Source: Methanobacteriota archaeon
Lineage (GTDB): Archaea > Halobacteriota > Methanocellia > Methanocellales > Methanocellaceae
Length of the DNA: 7,334 nt
Assembly: GCA_023436075.1 (NCBI GenBank)
Contig: JAEZKS010000192.1
Span: 1 to 7,334, forward strand
Reading direction: 5' to 3'
Part shown: in pieces, positions 1 to 6,249 of the stretch
Layout of the letters: each line of letters starts with the position of its first letter
Numbering within the stretch: position 1 is the first letter of the stretch
Translations under genes and position numbers: made by a program
The notes under the pieces: generated by a model
Database searches by the model: none
Told to the model about the DNA's origin: nothing
Seen by the model: the letters and a program-made list of their open reading frames with translations, nothing else

Positions 1-42
1 GACCACCACGACACGTTCACGACGCTGATCGAAGAGGTATGA
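1..42 (+). CDS. C-terminal end of an upstream protein (partial)
   Basis: Frame 1 is open from the window edge to a TGA at 40-42 and encodes the last 13 residues, DHHDTFTTLIEEV. The reading frame has the same GC-biased third positions as the genes downstream and is followed by a strong hairpin, so this is most likely the true end of a gene on the + strand. The piece is too short to name a family. It is separated from the hydrogenase cluster by about 240 non-coding bases, so it probably belongs to a different transcript. Confidence 0.6.
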   Translation, partial: DHHDTFTTLIEEV

Positions 43-66
43 AAGAGCGGAATAACCTGATTGAAA

Positions 67-136
67 GCGGCGCCCGGCGAATGAGGCGCGCCGGGTCTCT
101 CGCCGCCTGCTTTTCAGGCTCAGCTTACACTTTTTT
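67..136 (+). terminator. Probable terminator of the upstream gene
   Basis: A long GC-rich hairpin follows the upstream stop codon by 25 bases. GCGGCG (67-72) pairs with CGCCGC (101-106), and CCCGGCG (73-79) pairs with CGCCGGG (89-95). This gives 13 base pairs with one 5-nt bulge (96-100) and a 9-nt loop (80-88). Thymine runs follow at 111-114 and 131-136. Archaeal termination depends mostly on the T-rich stretch, and both elements are present. The stem could also act as an RNA-stabilising 3' end. Confidence 0.6.
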
Positions 137-192
137 CATTGCAATTTTGTAAGTAATCGGCTTACGTAGAAATTATATTTTCTTTTTGTAAG
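124..192 (+). promoter_or_regulatory. Two tandem CTTAC...GTAAG dyads, candidate operator
   Basis: Four half-sites are arranged in two inverted pairs. CTTAC (124-128) faces GTAAG (149-153) across 20 bases, and CTTAC (161-165) faces GTAAG (188-192) across 22 bases. Three half-sites extend to six bases as GCTTAC or GTAAGC (123-128, 160-165, 188-193). The second dyad encloses the best TATA-like box, so a protein bound here would be expected to block or modulate promoter assembly. A further GTAAG lies at 253-257 in the leader. Operator function is inferred from position and symmetry only. Confidence 0.4.
169..181 (+). promoter_or_regulatory. Candidate TATA-box promoter of the hydrogenase cluster
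   Basis: The sequence around 173-180 (TTATATTT), preceded by purines and adenines, resembles an archaeal TATA box with its upstream BRE. It lies in an AT-rich island between the upstream terminator and the first gene. Transcription would be expected to start about 25 bases downstream, near 200-205, leaving a leader of roughly 80 bases before the ATG at 282. A second AT-rich candidate at 194-206 would give a start near 230. No experimental start site can be seen from the sequence. Confidence 0.45.
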
Positions 193-281
193 CATAATTT
201 AATAAACCATTAATCAATTACCAGTGACAGTAACATTACTTGCGGGGGGCACGTAAGAGATATGGGCGAGGGCAAAAAGCC

Positions 282-527
282 ATGGTCAAGATTATTGTCG
301 ACAAAGACGTGTGCATCGGCTGCGGCCTGTGCGCGCATGACTGCCCCATGAAGATCTACGAGATCAAAGACGGGCGGTCCACAGTCGTGAATCCGGACGA
401 CTGCATGCAATGCCTGTCATGTCATGAAATCTGCCCTTCTAACGCTATCGAGCACCAGGACGTTTATCTCTCGCGACGGCTGTACGTCGACCTCGAGGTA
501 TGCTCGATGCTGAGGAGGTTTATTTGA
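282..527 (+). CDS. 2[4Fe-4S] ferredoxin, first gene of hydrogenase cluster
   Basis: An 81-residue soluble iron-sulfur protein with two classical CxxCxxCxxxCP motifs: C11, C14, C17, C21 and C41, C44, C47, C51. These should bind two low-potential [4Fe-4S] clusters. A cysteine at 74 is extra and in no motif. The protein is longer than a minimal clostridial-type ferredoxin by a basic C-terminal tail (about residues 60-81). I chose the ATG at 282 because the protein then begins with the usual short strand before the first cluster motif and has GAGGG at 268-272 upstream. A TTG at 240 would add 14 atypical residues. It is the first gene of the cluster and the only nearby candidate redox partner for the downstream hydrogenase. 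That partnership is inferred from position, not shown. Confidence 0.85.
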   Translation: MVKIIVDKDVCIGCGLCAHDCPMKIYEIKDGRSTVVNPDDCMQCLSCHEICPSNAIEHQDVYLSRRLYVDLEVCSMLRRFI

Positions 528-575
528 TGACTTCGACATCTGCATACACCTCCATAGGGAGGTTTATCTAATGAC
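513..575 (+). repeat. Duplicated translation-initiation region
   Basis: AGGAGGTTTATTTGATGAC (513-531) and GGGAGGTTTATCTAATGAC (557-575) match at 16 of 19 positions, 44 bases apart. Each copy contains a strong ribosome binding site, a stop codon in one frame and an ATG in another. As a result both the ferredoxin and the mini-ORF end in RFI followed by a stop. The arrangement looks like a short tandem duplication that inserted an extra initiation site in front of the V4R gene. Confidence 0.6.
527..571 (+). CDS. 14-residue mini-ORF or leader peptide between ferredoxin and V4R genes
   Basis: ATG at 527 opens a 14-codon frame, MTSTSAYTSIGRFI, ending in TAA at 569-571. It is preceded by GAGGAGGT (512-519) seven bases upstream, the best Shine-Dalgarno match in this part of the window. 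Its start overlaps the ferredoxin stop (TGATG) and its stop overlaps the V4R start (TAATG), so ribosomes could pass through all three frames by coupled reinitiation. The sequence around its start (513-531) is repeated around the V4R start (557-575) with three mismatches in 19 positions. It may therefore be a by-product of a local duplication rather than a functional peptide. Translation is plausible; function is unknown. Confidence 0.35.
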   Translation: MTSTSAYTSIGRFI

Positions 576-1098
576 GCAGGCATCGATTGTCAAGCCAGAA
601 GAGCTTCCCCTGCACTGTGAGGGCAACATCGCCGACTACGAGGAGGCGCTGCACGGCCTGATGATACTGAACTCGACCATCATCCGCTCTCTGGAAGAGA
701 TCGCCCGCGGCGGAGCCAATGCAGTCGTATACCGGGCCGGGATGAAGATGGGCCACGAGACGGCAAAGTACTTCCCCAAGACCGATAACGTCGAGAAGGC
801 ACTGAAGGAGCTGTCGGACATCCTCGGCCGGCAGTACAACTTCGAGCTGTATAAGCCCAAAGGCAAGGACAGCTATATCATCACTGAGAACGGCGAGACC
901 TTCATCTACCTGGTCTTCCGGGATTGCCTGGTGCGCCAGACGCTGCGCCGGGAAGGTATGCCTCAGAAGGGCCCGCTGTGCCAGAGCCTGTACGGCTACA
1001 TGGTGGGCGCGGTCGAGGAGATCACCGGCAAGCGCGGCAAGCTCGAAATCGTACACGTCGGGCCTAACACCTGCCTGAAGAAGCTCATTTTGAGGTGA
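571..1098 (+). CDS. V4R-like (hydrocarbon/small-ligand-binding) domain protein
   Basis: A 175-residue soluble protein that I place tentatively in the V4R (4-vinyl reductase-like) superfamily, whose members bind small molecules or metals and often serve as sensors or cofactor-handling proteins. The N-terminal part (about 20-90) is helical with a glycine-rich AxxxxYRAG segment near 50-60, as in V4R/NO-binding-like folds. The C-terminal half has cysteines at 119, 137 and 168, in the contexts FRDC, GPLC and NTC. The glycine pattern GYMVGAVEEITGK resembles the cysteine-bearing end of V4R domains. The ATG at 571 is the only possible start in frame and follows GGGAGG (557-562). It lies between the ferredoxin and the hydrogenase subunits, so it may sense a ligand or assist the complex. 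The exact family needs a profile search. Confidence 0.55.
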   Translation: MTQASIVKPEELPLHCEGNIADYEEALHGLMILNSTIIRSLEEIARGGANAVVYRAGMKMGHETAKYFPKTDNVEKALKELSDILGRQYNFELYKPKGKDSYIITENGETFIYLVFRDCLVRQTLRREGMPQKGPLCQSLYGYMVGAVEEITGKRGKLEIVHVGPNTCLKKLILR

Positions 1099-1103
1099 CA
1101 GAG

Positions 1104-2030
1104 ATGGCTATCAGACTCGCAACCGAGCCGCTGGCCTCCTGTGCCGGCTGCCACATGTCGATCCTGGACATCCACGAGGACATACTCGACCTGTTCAAGA
1201 AAGCGGAGATCGTCTACTCGCCCATCCTCATGGACGTGAAGGAGCCCCCCGAAGGCATCGACATCGCCATCGTCGGCGGCGCCGTCCGCAACAAGGAGAA
1301 CATGGAGAAGCTGAAGAAGCTCAGGCAACGCGCGAAGACCGTGATTGCCTTCGGAACCTGCGCCTGCTACGGCGGGGTGTCGGGGCTGTCCATCATCCAC
1401 AGCCGCGACGAGATCCTGAACGGCGTCTACATGGAATCGCCCACGACGGCCACGAAGACGGTTCCATCGAAGGACATTCCAGAACTGCTGTACCGTGGCT
1501 ATGCCGTGGGAGACATCATCAAAGTAGACTATTATATCACCGGCTGCCCGCCAAAGGAAGCATTCCTGCGAAAGGTCCTGCTTCCGCTGATCGAAGGGCA
1601 GCAATTGCCCCACCTGTCTAAAAAGTCGGTCTGCTCGGAGTGCGACCGGGAGATGGGCCAGGTGAAGGGCTGGAAGGTGAAGCGTCGCAGCGAAGGCATT
1701 CCCGAGGAAAAGACCTGTCTGCTAGGCCAGGGCTACATCTGCCTCGGCTCGGTGACCTTCGGCCGGTGCGGCGCGCTCTGCACCCATCACGGCATCCCGT
1801 GCCACGGCTGCGGCGGCCCGTCGCTGGACGTGCTGCGCGAGCCGTCCCGGGATATCTATAACACGCTGGTCACCCGAATTCAGCACCTGACAGAGCTGCC
1901 CCAGCAGGAGATCGAGAAAGAACTGTACGATATCACTCACACGATTTACCCGTTCGTCATGGGCAGCAAGATCATGGAGAACAAGTCGGTGTCGAAGATA
2001 CCGGACATCATCAAGGAGCGTCACCTATGA
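1104..2030 (+). CDS. [NiFe]-hydrogenase small subunit, MvhG/FrhG-like
   Basis: A 308-residue electron-transfer subunit of a cytoplasmic group 3-type [NiFe]-hydrogenase. The proximal-cluster ligands are visible as CAGC (C13, C16), the GTCAC segment (C86 or C88) and TGCPP (C148). The C-terminal part carries the ferredoxin-like cysteine set of MvhG/FrhG proteins: C177, C180, C205, C213, C222, C226, C233 and C236, enough for two further [4Fe-4S] clusters. There is no Tat signal peptide or membrane anchor, so it is not the periplasmic methanophenazine-linked type. The ATG at 1104 has AGGTGA (1093-1098) at good spacing. A GTG at 1095 overlapping the V4R stop would add three residues but lacks a site upstream. 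It overlaps the large-subunit start by four bases (ATGA). Group 3c (Mvh) is my best guess; 3a or 3d is possible. Confidence 0.88.
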   Translation: MAIRLATEPLASCAGCHMSILDIHEDILDLFKKAEIVYSPILMDVKEPPEGIDIAIVGGAVRNKENMEKLKKLRQRAKTVIAFGTCACYGGVSGLSIIHSRDEILNGVYMESPTTATKTVPSKDIPELLYRGYAVGDIIKVDYYITGCPPKEAFLRKVLLPLIEGQQLPHLSKKSVCSECDREMGQVKGWKVKRRSEGIPEEKTCLLGQGYICLGSVTFGRCGALCTHHGIPCHGCGGPSLDVLREPSRDIYNTLVTRIQHLTELPQQEIEKELYDITHTIYPFVMGSKIMENKSVSKIPDIIKERHL

Positions 2031-3439
2031 AGAGCATCACTATCTCGCCGATCACGCGCATCGAGGGGCATGCCCAAGTCACCATCAGCCTGGACGATAA
2101 AGGCGACGTGGCCGACGCCCACTTCCATGCCACGGAGCTCCGGGGCTTCGAGAAATTCCTCGAAGGCGCGGCCGTAGAGGAAGCGCCGAGGATCACGCCG
2201 AGAATCTGCGGCATCTGCCCGACGGTGCACCACCTGGCGGCAGCCAAGGCGGTGGATGAGGTATACGGGGCGACGATACCGGAAACGGCCAGAAAGATGC
2301 GAGAGCTGCTGATACAGGGCCAGTACATCAGCTCCCACGCGCTGCACCTGTTCATGCTGGCCATGCCCGATTTCCTGCTGGACGGCGCTACCGCCGCCAC
2401 GCGAAATGTCGCAGGCCTGGCGAAGGCCAACGAGAGCCTCGCGCGGACGGCCATAGAGGCGCGAAAGATCGGCCAGCGGATTACTGAGGAGTCTGGCGGC
2501 AAGCCGATCCACCCGGTCTCAGCGGTGCCCGGTGGCATGTCGTTCGCGCTCACGGAGGCGAAGCGTGTAGAGCTCGAAGGTTATGCGAAAAAGGCCGTTG
2601 AAACCGGCAGGACCGCATGGCAGCTTGTCTCTGCCGAGTTCGAAAAGAAGAAGGAAATCCTTGACCTCGGCACAGTCTCCAGCGACTTCCTGGCCATGAC
2701 GAATGGCGGAAAGTGGGAGACCTACGACGGCACATTCCGTATGCTCACCGCCGACGGCGGCCAGCTCGGCGAGTTCGCGGCAAAGGACTATGCCACCTAC
2801 ATCGAGGAGCAGACAGAGCCGTACTCCTACATGAAGTTCACGAAGCTGAAGAAAGGCAGCGGGTTCTACCGGGTGGGGCCGCTGGCCCGTGTCAACGCAG
2901 TCGACGCCATGGGCACGCCCGAAGCGGATAAGATGCTCGCCGAATTCCGGTCGCGCTACGGGCGCATCGGGCAGCACCCGTTCCTGTACCACGCGGCACG
3001 AACCATCGAGTTCACGGCCGCGTCGGAGCGGGCGCTGGCGCTGCTTCAGGACAAGAGTATCACTGACAAGAACGTCCGGACGGCGACCGGGGGTGTCAAG
3101 AGCCTGCGGGGCGTGGGGATAGTCGAGGCACCACGGGGCACGCTGATCCACGACTACACAGTCAATGACGGGGGTTTCATCACCAAAGCCAGCCTCATCG
3201 TCGCCACGGGCCACAACAACCGGGCCATCGACCGCGGCGTCCTGGAGGCGTCGAAGAAGCTGATCCGTGGCGGAAACGCCGACGAGGGCACGCTCAACCG
3301 CATCGAGATGGTGGTGCGCGCCTACGACCCGTGCGTCTCCTGTGCCACGCATGCGATCGGCCGGATGCCCCTGTCTTTGAAGATCATCGATTGCAATGGT
3401 AAAATGGTTGAAGAGGTATCGCGATGGAAGCGATGTTGA
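2027..3439 (+). CDS. [NiFe]-hydrogenase large (catalytic) subunit, MvhA-like
   Basis: A 470-residue catalytic subunit, close to the usual length of MvhA. It binds the NiFe(CN)2CO centre and activates H2. The N-terminal motif RICGIC gives ligands C61 and C64, and the C-terminal motif DPCVSCATH gives C436 and C439; all four nickel ligands are intact. The conserved RIEGH (11-15) and EAPRGTLIHDY segments are also present. A tail of 28 residues follows H442, where a maturation endopeptidase of the HycI/FrcD type normally cleaves; no such protease gene is in the window. AAGGAG at 2013-2018 precedes the start, which overlaps the small-subunit stop. The last 16 bases, inside the removable tail, overlap the next gene. 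Sequence style is closest to group 3c; no Hdr, MvhD or F420-binding FrhB gene is nearby. Confidence 0.9.
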   Translation: MKSITISPITRIEGHAQVTISLDDKGDVADAHFHATELRGFEKFLEGAAVEEAPRITPRICGICPTVHHLAAAKAVDEVYGATIPETARKMRELLIQGQYISSHALHLFMLAMPDFLLDGATAATRNVAGLAKANESLARTAIEARKIGQRITEESGGKPIHPVSAVPGGMSFALTEAKRVELEGYAKKAVETGRTAWQLVSAEFEKKKEILDLGTVSSDFLAMTNGGKWETYDGTFRMLTADGGQLGEFAAKDYATYIEEQTEPYSYMKFTKLKKGSGFYRVGPLARVNAVDAMGTPEADKMLAEFRSRYGRIGQHPFLYHAARTIEFTAASERALALLQDKSITDKNVRTATGGVKSLRGVGIVEAPRGTLIHDYTVNDGGFITKASLIVATGHNNRAIDRGVLEASKKLIRGGNADEGTLNRIEMVVRAYDPCVSCATHAIGRMPLSLKIIDCNGKMVEEVSRWKRC

Positions 3440-3780
3440 AGAGAATTCTGGGCGACCTCGTGAAGGTTGAGGGTGTGAGCGCTGCGGCCGTGGGCGGCCG
3501 CGACGGGTTCGTCATCGAGCACGTCAGCAACATCCAGGTGGACGTCGATGCGCTGGGCGCCATGGCGTCGACAAGCGTGGGCACGTCGGAGGCCATGGGC
3601 ATCGAGCTCAACAAAGGCCTCTTCGAGCAGGTACTCATCGAGATGGAGAAAGGGCCTGTCATGCTCTCGCTGGTCTCGGCGAACGAGATCCTTGCCGTCG
3701 TCGCAGAACCCGGCTCCAACGTGGGCAGGATTCGCTACGAGGTCAAGAAAAACAAGGACAGGATAGCCGCCGCGCTGTAG
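3424..3780 (+). CDS. Roadblock/LC7 single-domain protein
   Basis: A 118-residue protein that is essentially one roadblock/LC7 domain. A first helix (1-14) is followed by the strand pair around VEGVSAAAVGGRDGFVIEH (15-33), a long middle helix (41-55) and the strands LIEMEKGPVMLSLVS and ILAVVAEPGSNVGRIRYE (71-106). Roadblock proteins form dimers and commonly regulate small GTPases (MglB with MglA) or act as scaffolds. Here the only nucleotidase nearby is the MinD-type ATPase. The start at 3424 has GAGGT at 3413-3417 and lies 16 bases inside the hydrogenase large-subunit gene. That overlap implies translational coupling and a shared message. A role in controlling or placing the hydrogenase is inferred from this coupling. 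Confidence 0.85.
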   Translation: MEAMLKRILGDLVKVEGVSAAAVGGRDGFVIEHVSNIQVDVDALGAMASTSVGTSEAMGIELNKGLFEQVLIEMEKGPVMLSLVSANEILAVVAEPGSNVGRIRYEVKKNKDRIAAAL

Positions 3781-3790
3781 GGGGTGGCCT

Positions 3791-4489
3791 ATGAATCTCC
3801 CGGAGGGGAAGCCCATGGCCGAGTCTTCGGACGCGGTCGCAGACCTGCTGAAACAGTACGGCCAGCAGTTCAAGGGCTGTATCCGCGTGTACAGGCAGGA
3901 ACAAGGCCCCGGCAGCGAAGGCTTCATACTGATCGACAACGGCACCGTGCTGGCGGCAGCGCTGTCCAGCCAGGGCATCAACCTGCACCAGCTCGACGCC
4001 CTGTACCGGATGATGACGCTGGAAGGCGTGAAATCGCAGATAGTCGAGCTTACTGATGACCAGATCACGGCGGCGATCAGGGACATGCCGGAGACAGCGA
4101 TCAACTCGGCCGCGAACGCCCCGGCGAAGCAGGCGCCTCCTGTAGCCAGAGAGAAGGGAGAATACGATCGCATCCTTTCGCTGATCACGTCACTACCGGG
4201 CGTGACCGCCGGAGCGTTCGTCGCCGATGGCCTGCCGGTCTTCCAGCAGGGAAAGGCGGATTTCGAGCACATCGCTGCTGCCACGGAGGACATGGTCCGG
4301 ACGGGCGCGAGGATCGCAGACGAACTCCAGTTCGGCCCCTCCGAACAGATCATCATCGAGACGCCCGGCTACAAGGTGATCATTGCGCCGGTGAGTGACA
4401 TGTTTCTCTGTGTGCTGGCAAACGCTGAGGCTAACCTTGGCCTGATCCGGCTGAACATCCGGGGCGCACAGAACACGTACCGATCATAG
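3791..4489 (+). CDS. DUF2226-like N-terminal domain fused to a roadblock/LC7 domain
   Basis: A 232-residue, two-domain soluble protein. Residues 1-105 look like the archaeal DUF2226/DUF4388-type domain: an MxLPxG start, then FKGCIRVYRQE and GFILIDNGTVLAAAL (about 27-58). A flexible Ala/Pro linker (107-122) joins this to a roadblock/LC7 domain (124-226), recognisable from YDRILSLITSLPGVTAGAFVADGLPV onward (start at 125) with the paired strands IIIETPGYKVIIAPV. I chose ATG 3791 because its N-terminus (MNLPEG) matches that of the next gene (MQLPHG). An ATG at 3815 has a stronger ribosome binding site (GGAGGGG, 3802-3808) but would delete that shared motif. It lies 11 bases after the preceding stop. 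Function is unknown; a regulatory partner of the single roadblock protein is likely. Confidence 0.75.
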   Translation: MNLPEGKPMAESSDAVADLLKQYGQQFKGCIRVYRQEQGPGSEGFILIDNGTVLAAALSSQGINLHQLDALYRMMTLEGVKSQIVELTDDQITAAIRDMPETAINSAANAPAKQAPPVAREKGEYDRILSLITSLPGVTAGAFVADGLPVFQQGKADFEHIAAATEDMVRTGARIADELQFGPSEQIIIETPGYKVIIAPVSDMFLCVLANAEANLGLIRLNIRGAQNTYRS

Positions 4490-4503
4490 AGGGCGGAAAC
4501 GCA

Positions 4504-5487
4504 ATGCAACTGCCACACGGGACGCTGACGAGCAGCCACAAAGGCGCAGCAGACCTGGCTCTGCTGGGCGATGACATCGCGAAAGACGCGCTGAACGGCT
4601 ACCTGCGCGTCTCGGTGTTCGACCGTAGTGCGGTCCGCGAATGCGTCATCGTCTACCTCGCCGGCAGGCCAGTGATGGCCTTCTCTTCGGACGGAGCAGC
4701 CGATCACGCGGACCCGGGATTCAAGCTCATGGACGAGGCGATCCGGAAAGGGGATGCGATCGTCGAGGTCTGCCAGATCCAGGAAAAGCAGGTGAGACTG
4801 CTGCAGGACATCTACCGGGAGTTCGCCGTATCGGCTCCGGCGTCCGTCGCTCCGGTCGTCCCGGCGAAGCCGACCGCAACAGAGCAGCCCAAAATTGAGT
4901 CGCCGCCGGAGCGTGAGGAAAAACGTCGTCCTGCACGCATGCCTGAGATCCGGGGCAGATTCGCCCGTGCAGAGAGCGTCGGCGACATCGACGAATACCT
5001 CAGGAATCATCCCGGCGACACCGGGCACCTGCTCTTCACGGCAGAACTGAATGGCCGGCGCGAAGAGGAGCACATCATACTCATCAAAGGAAAGATAGAG
5101 GCAGCGTATAACGATCATGTGGCCGGCCCGGAGCTGCTGGAGACACTAAAGGGCGTCTCTGGGCAGGCCGAGTTCTTCATGGTCGACGAGACGCTGCTGA
5201 CGTCGATCATCGGCAGGTATGCCGGAGCCGCCAGCAGGCCGACGGCTGAAAAGCGGAAGCCTGCGCCCGGCATACTGGCAAAGGACCTGCTGGAGGCCTC
5301 GCGTCCGCAGCTGCATATATCGGCCCAGGCGCGAGAAGACACCAGCCGGACTGCAGACGAGTTCAGCGGCAACATAGACGATGACATCGCCATGGTGCGC
5401 AGGGTGGAGAACGAGTTCGCCAGCCATGTGGACGAGCTGCTGATCAAGCTGGAACTGTCGCATCTCCGCTCGAGAAAGAAACGGTAG
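4504..5487 (+). CDS. Protein with two DUF2226-like domains
   Basis: A 327-residue soluble protein. Residues 1-110 repeat the N-terminal domain of the preceding gene: MQLPHG, then NGYLRVSVFD and ECVIVYLAGRPVMAF. A Pro/Ala/Glu-rich linker follows (about 110-146). A second unit at 148-240 has the same strand pattern, TGHLLFTAELNG and EEHIILIKGKIEAAYN, so the protein appears to carry two related domains. The remainder (250-327) is charged, ends in a predicted helix rich in Glu/Leu, and finishes with a basic SRKKR tail. There is no roadblock domain or enzyme motif. It starts 14 bases after the preceding stop, with GGGCGG at 4491-4496. The family name is tentative; the resemblance to the neighbouring protein is what I can see directly. 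Confidence 0.7.
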   Translation: MQLPHGTLTSSHKGAADLALLGDDIAKDALNGYLRVSVFDRSAVRECVIVYLAGRPVMAFSSDGAADHADPGFKLMDEAIRKGDAIVEVCQIQEKQVRLLQDIYREFAVSAPASVAPVVPAKPTATEQPKIESPPEREEKRRPARMPEIRGRFARAESVGDIDEYLRNHPGDTGHLLFTAELNGRREEEHIILIKGKIEAAYNDHVAGPELLETLKGVSGQAEFFMVDETLLTSIIGRYAGAASRPTAEKRKPAPGILAKDLLEASRPQLHISAQAREDTSRTADEFSGNIDDDIAMVRRVENEFASHVDELLIKLELSHLRSRKKR

Positions 5488-5497
5488 GTGGAAGTTC

Positions 5498-6190
5498 ATG
5501 AAAAAACAAGAGCATGGCGAGTCGCAGGTGAAGATTCAGGCCGAGGCAAGTCCTGAAATCCCGGAGGATGAAATCGATGGCCAGAAAGTGCCACCGGCGC
5601 TGGCCGGCTACTTCGAGTCCGACCCGAACCATGTCAGGGACATCGTCAGGGAAGCACGCCGGTTGCGGGCGGTCATGGGCAAATTGACGCCTCCGGACCA
5701 GGCATCAGATTCGGACAAGGCGACAGCGAACGACGCTCACGGGACAAATGCCTCGACAGGAACGACCCTGACTGAAAAAGCGGCCATGTCCGGCATTATT
5801 GTCGAGAATCAAACGAAGCCGACGAATCCGGACAGAGCGATTCCAGGGAAGCCGCGGTCCCCTCTCGACGAAGAAGTCCGGCAGTTCGTATACGGCAAGA
5901 GCGCCTGTACCAGCATCGATATCATGGATTTCGTAAGGTATCTGAAGGATAAAGGATATAGCCTTCATGAGCATATAATACTTGAGAAAATATACGTAAC
6001 AATTGAGGAGAGGAAGAGAGAGGCGAGATTTGCCATTGAAAAGGAAATAGAAGAGTTAATTGACGAAACTCAGGCGCCAGAAGAGTCCGATATTCGCGGG
6101 CTCCTGCGGCGACTGTACGAAGCAGGGCTCGTTTTCGAGGAGGGGGACGTCCGGCGGATGATCCGCGGCGCTGTGTTGCGCAGGGCGTGA
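5498..6190 (+). CDS. Unrecognised charged protein with C-terminal helical repeat
   Basis: A 230-residue hydrophilic protein I cannot assign. The N-terminus (1-65) is acidic and helical, and residues 65-125 are a Ser/Thr/Asn/Pro-rich, probably disordered linker. The C-terminal part contains two similar helical segments, DIMDFVRYLKDKGY (141-154) and DIRGLLRRLYEAGL (198-211), separated by a long charged helix, possibly a coiled coil, at 160-192. They could be winged-helix-like or protein-binding modules. The start at 5498 has AGGTGG at 5486-5491 and lies 10 bases after the preceding stop. Codons for residues about 140-190 use ATA, AGA, AGG and TTA far more than the neighbouring genes, giving a local AT-rich patch (about 5925-6066). 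Membership in the operon is clear from spacing; function is not. Confidence 0.7.
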   Translation: MKKQEHGESQVKIQAEASPEIPEDEIDGQKVPPALAGYFESDPNHVRDIVREARRLRAVMGKLTPPDQASDSDKATANDAHGTNASTGTTLTEKAAMSGIIVENQTKPTNPDRAIPGKPRSPLDEEVRQFVYGKSACTSIDIMDFVRYLKDKGYSLHEHIILEKIYVTIEERKREARFAIEKEIEELIDETQAPEESDIRGLLRRLYEAGLVFEEGDVRRMIRGAVLRRA

Positions 6191-6210
6191 GCGACCTTTT
6201 GCTGCCACGA

Positions 6211-6249
6211 TCATAATATTTTCGGGGGAAGGAATGCAAGGGTGATTAA
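6211..6249 (+). promoter_or_regulatory. AT-rich gap with possible internal promoter and ribosome binding site of the MinD-like gene
   Basis: The 59-base gap before the MinD-like gene is the longest inside the cluster. ATAATATTTT at 6213-6222 could serve as a TATA box; a start about 25 bases downstream would give a nearly leaderless message for the ATG at 6250. The ribosome binding site GGTGA (6241-6245) just before the ATG fits either a coupled or an independent message. Read-through from upstream is equally possible. Confidence 0.3.

Noticed and set aside
124..257. GTAAG/CTTAC copies as a CRISPR or other repeat array
   Set aside because: The units are only five or six bases, few in number and partly inverted; there are no long identical repeats with spacers.
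240..281. Upstream TTG start for the ferredoxin
   Set aside because: It would add 14 basic residues not expected in this family; the ATG at 282 gives a normal ferredoxin N-terminus with a ribosome binding site.
1104..2030. Membrane-bound, methanophenazine-linked (Vho/Vht) hydrogenase
   Set aside because: The small subunit has no twin-arginine signal peptide or C-terminal anchor and has the extra ferredoxin-like cysteines of MvhG/FrhG; no cytochrome b gene follows.
2519..3352. Long minus-strand frame opposite the hydrogenase large subunit
   Set aside because: The + strand encodes the conserved catalytic subunit throughout; the antisense product has biased composition and no motif.
3322..4356. 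Long open frame on the minus strand (about 344 codons) opposite the roadblock genes
   Set aside because: It runs antisense to two recognisable genes with matching ribosome binding sites. Its translation is Ser/Ala/Arg-rich with no family resemblance, as expected of a shadow frame in GC-rich DNA.
4369..5118. Minus-strand frame of about 250 codons opposite the DUF2226-like gene
   Set aside because: It has no ribosome binding site or recognisable domain and would break an otherwise continuous + strand operon.
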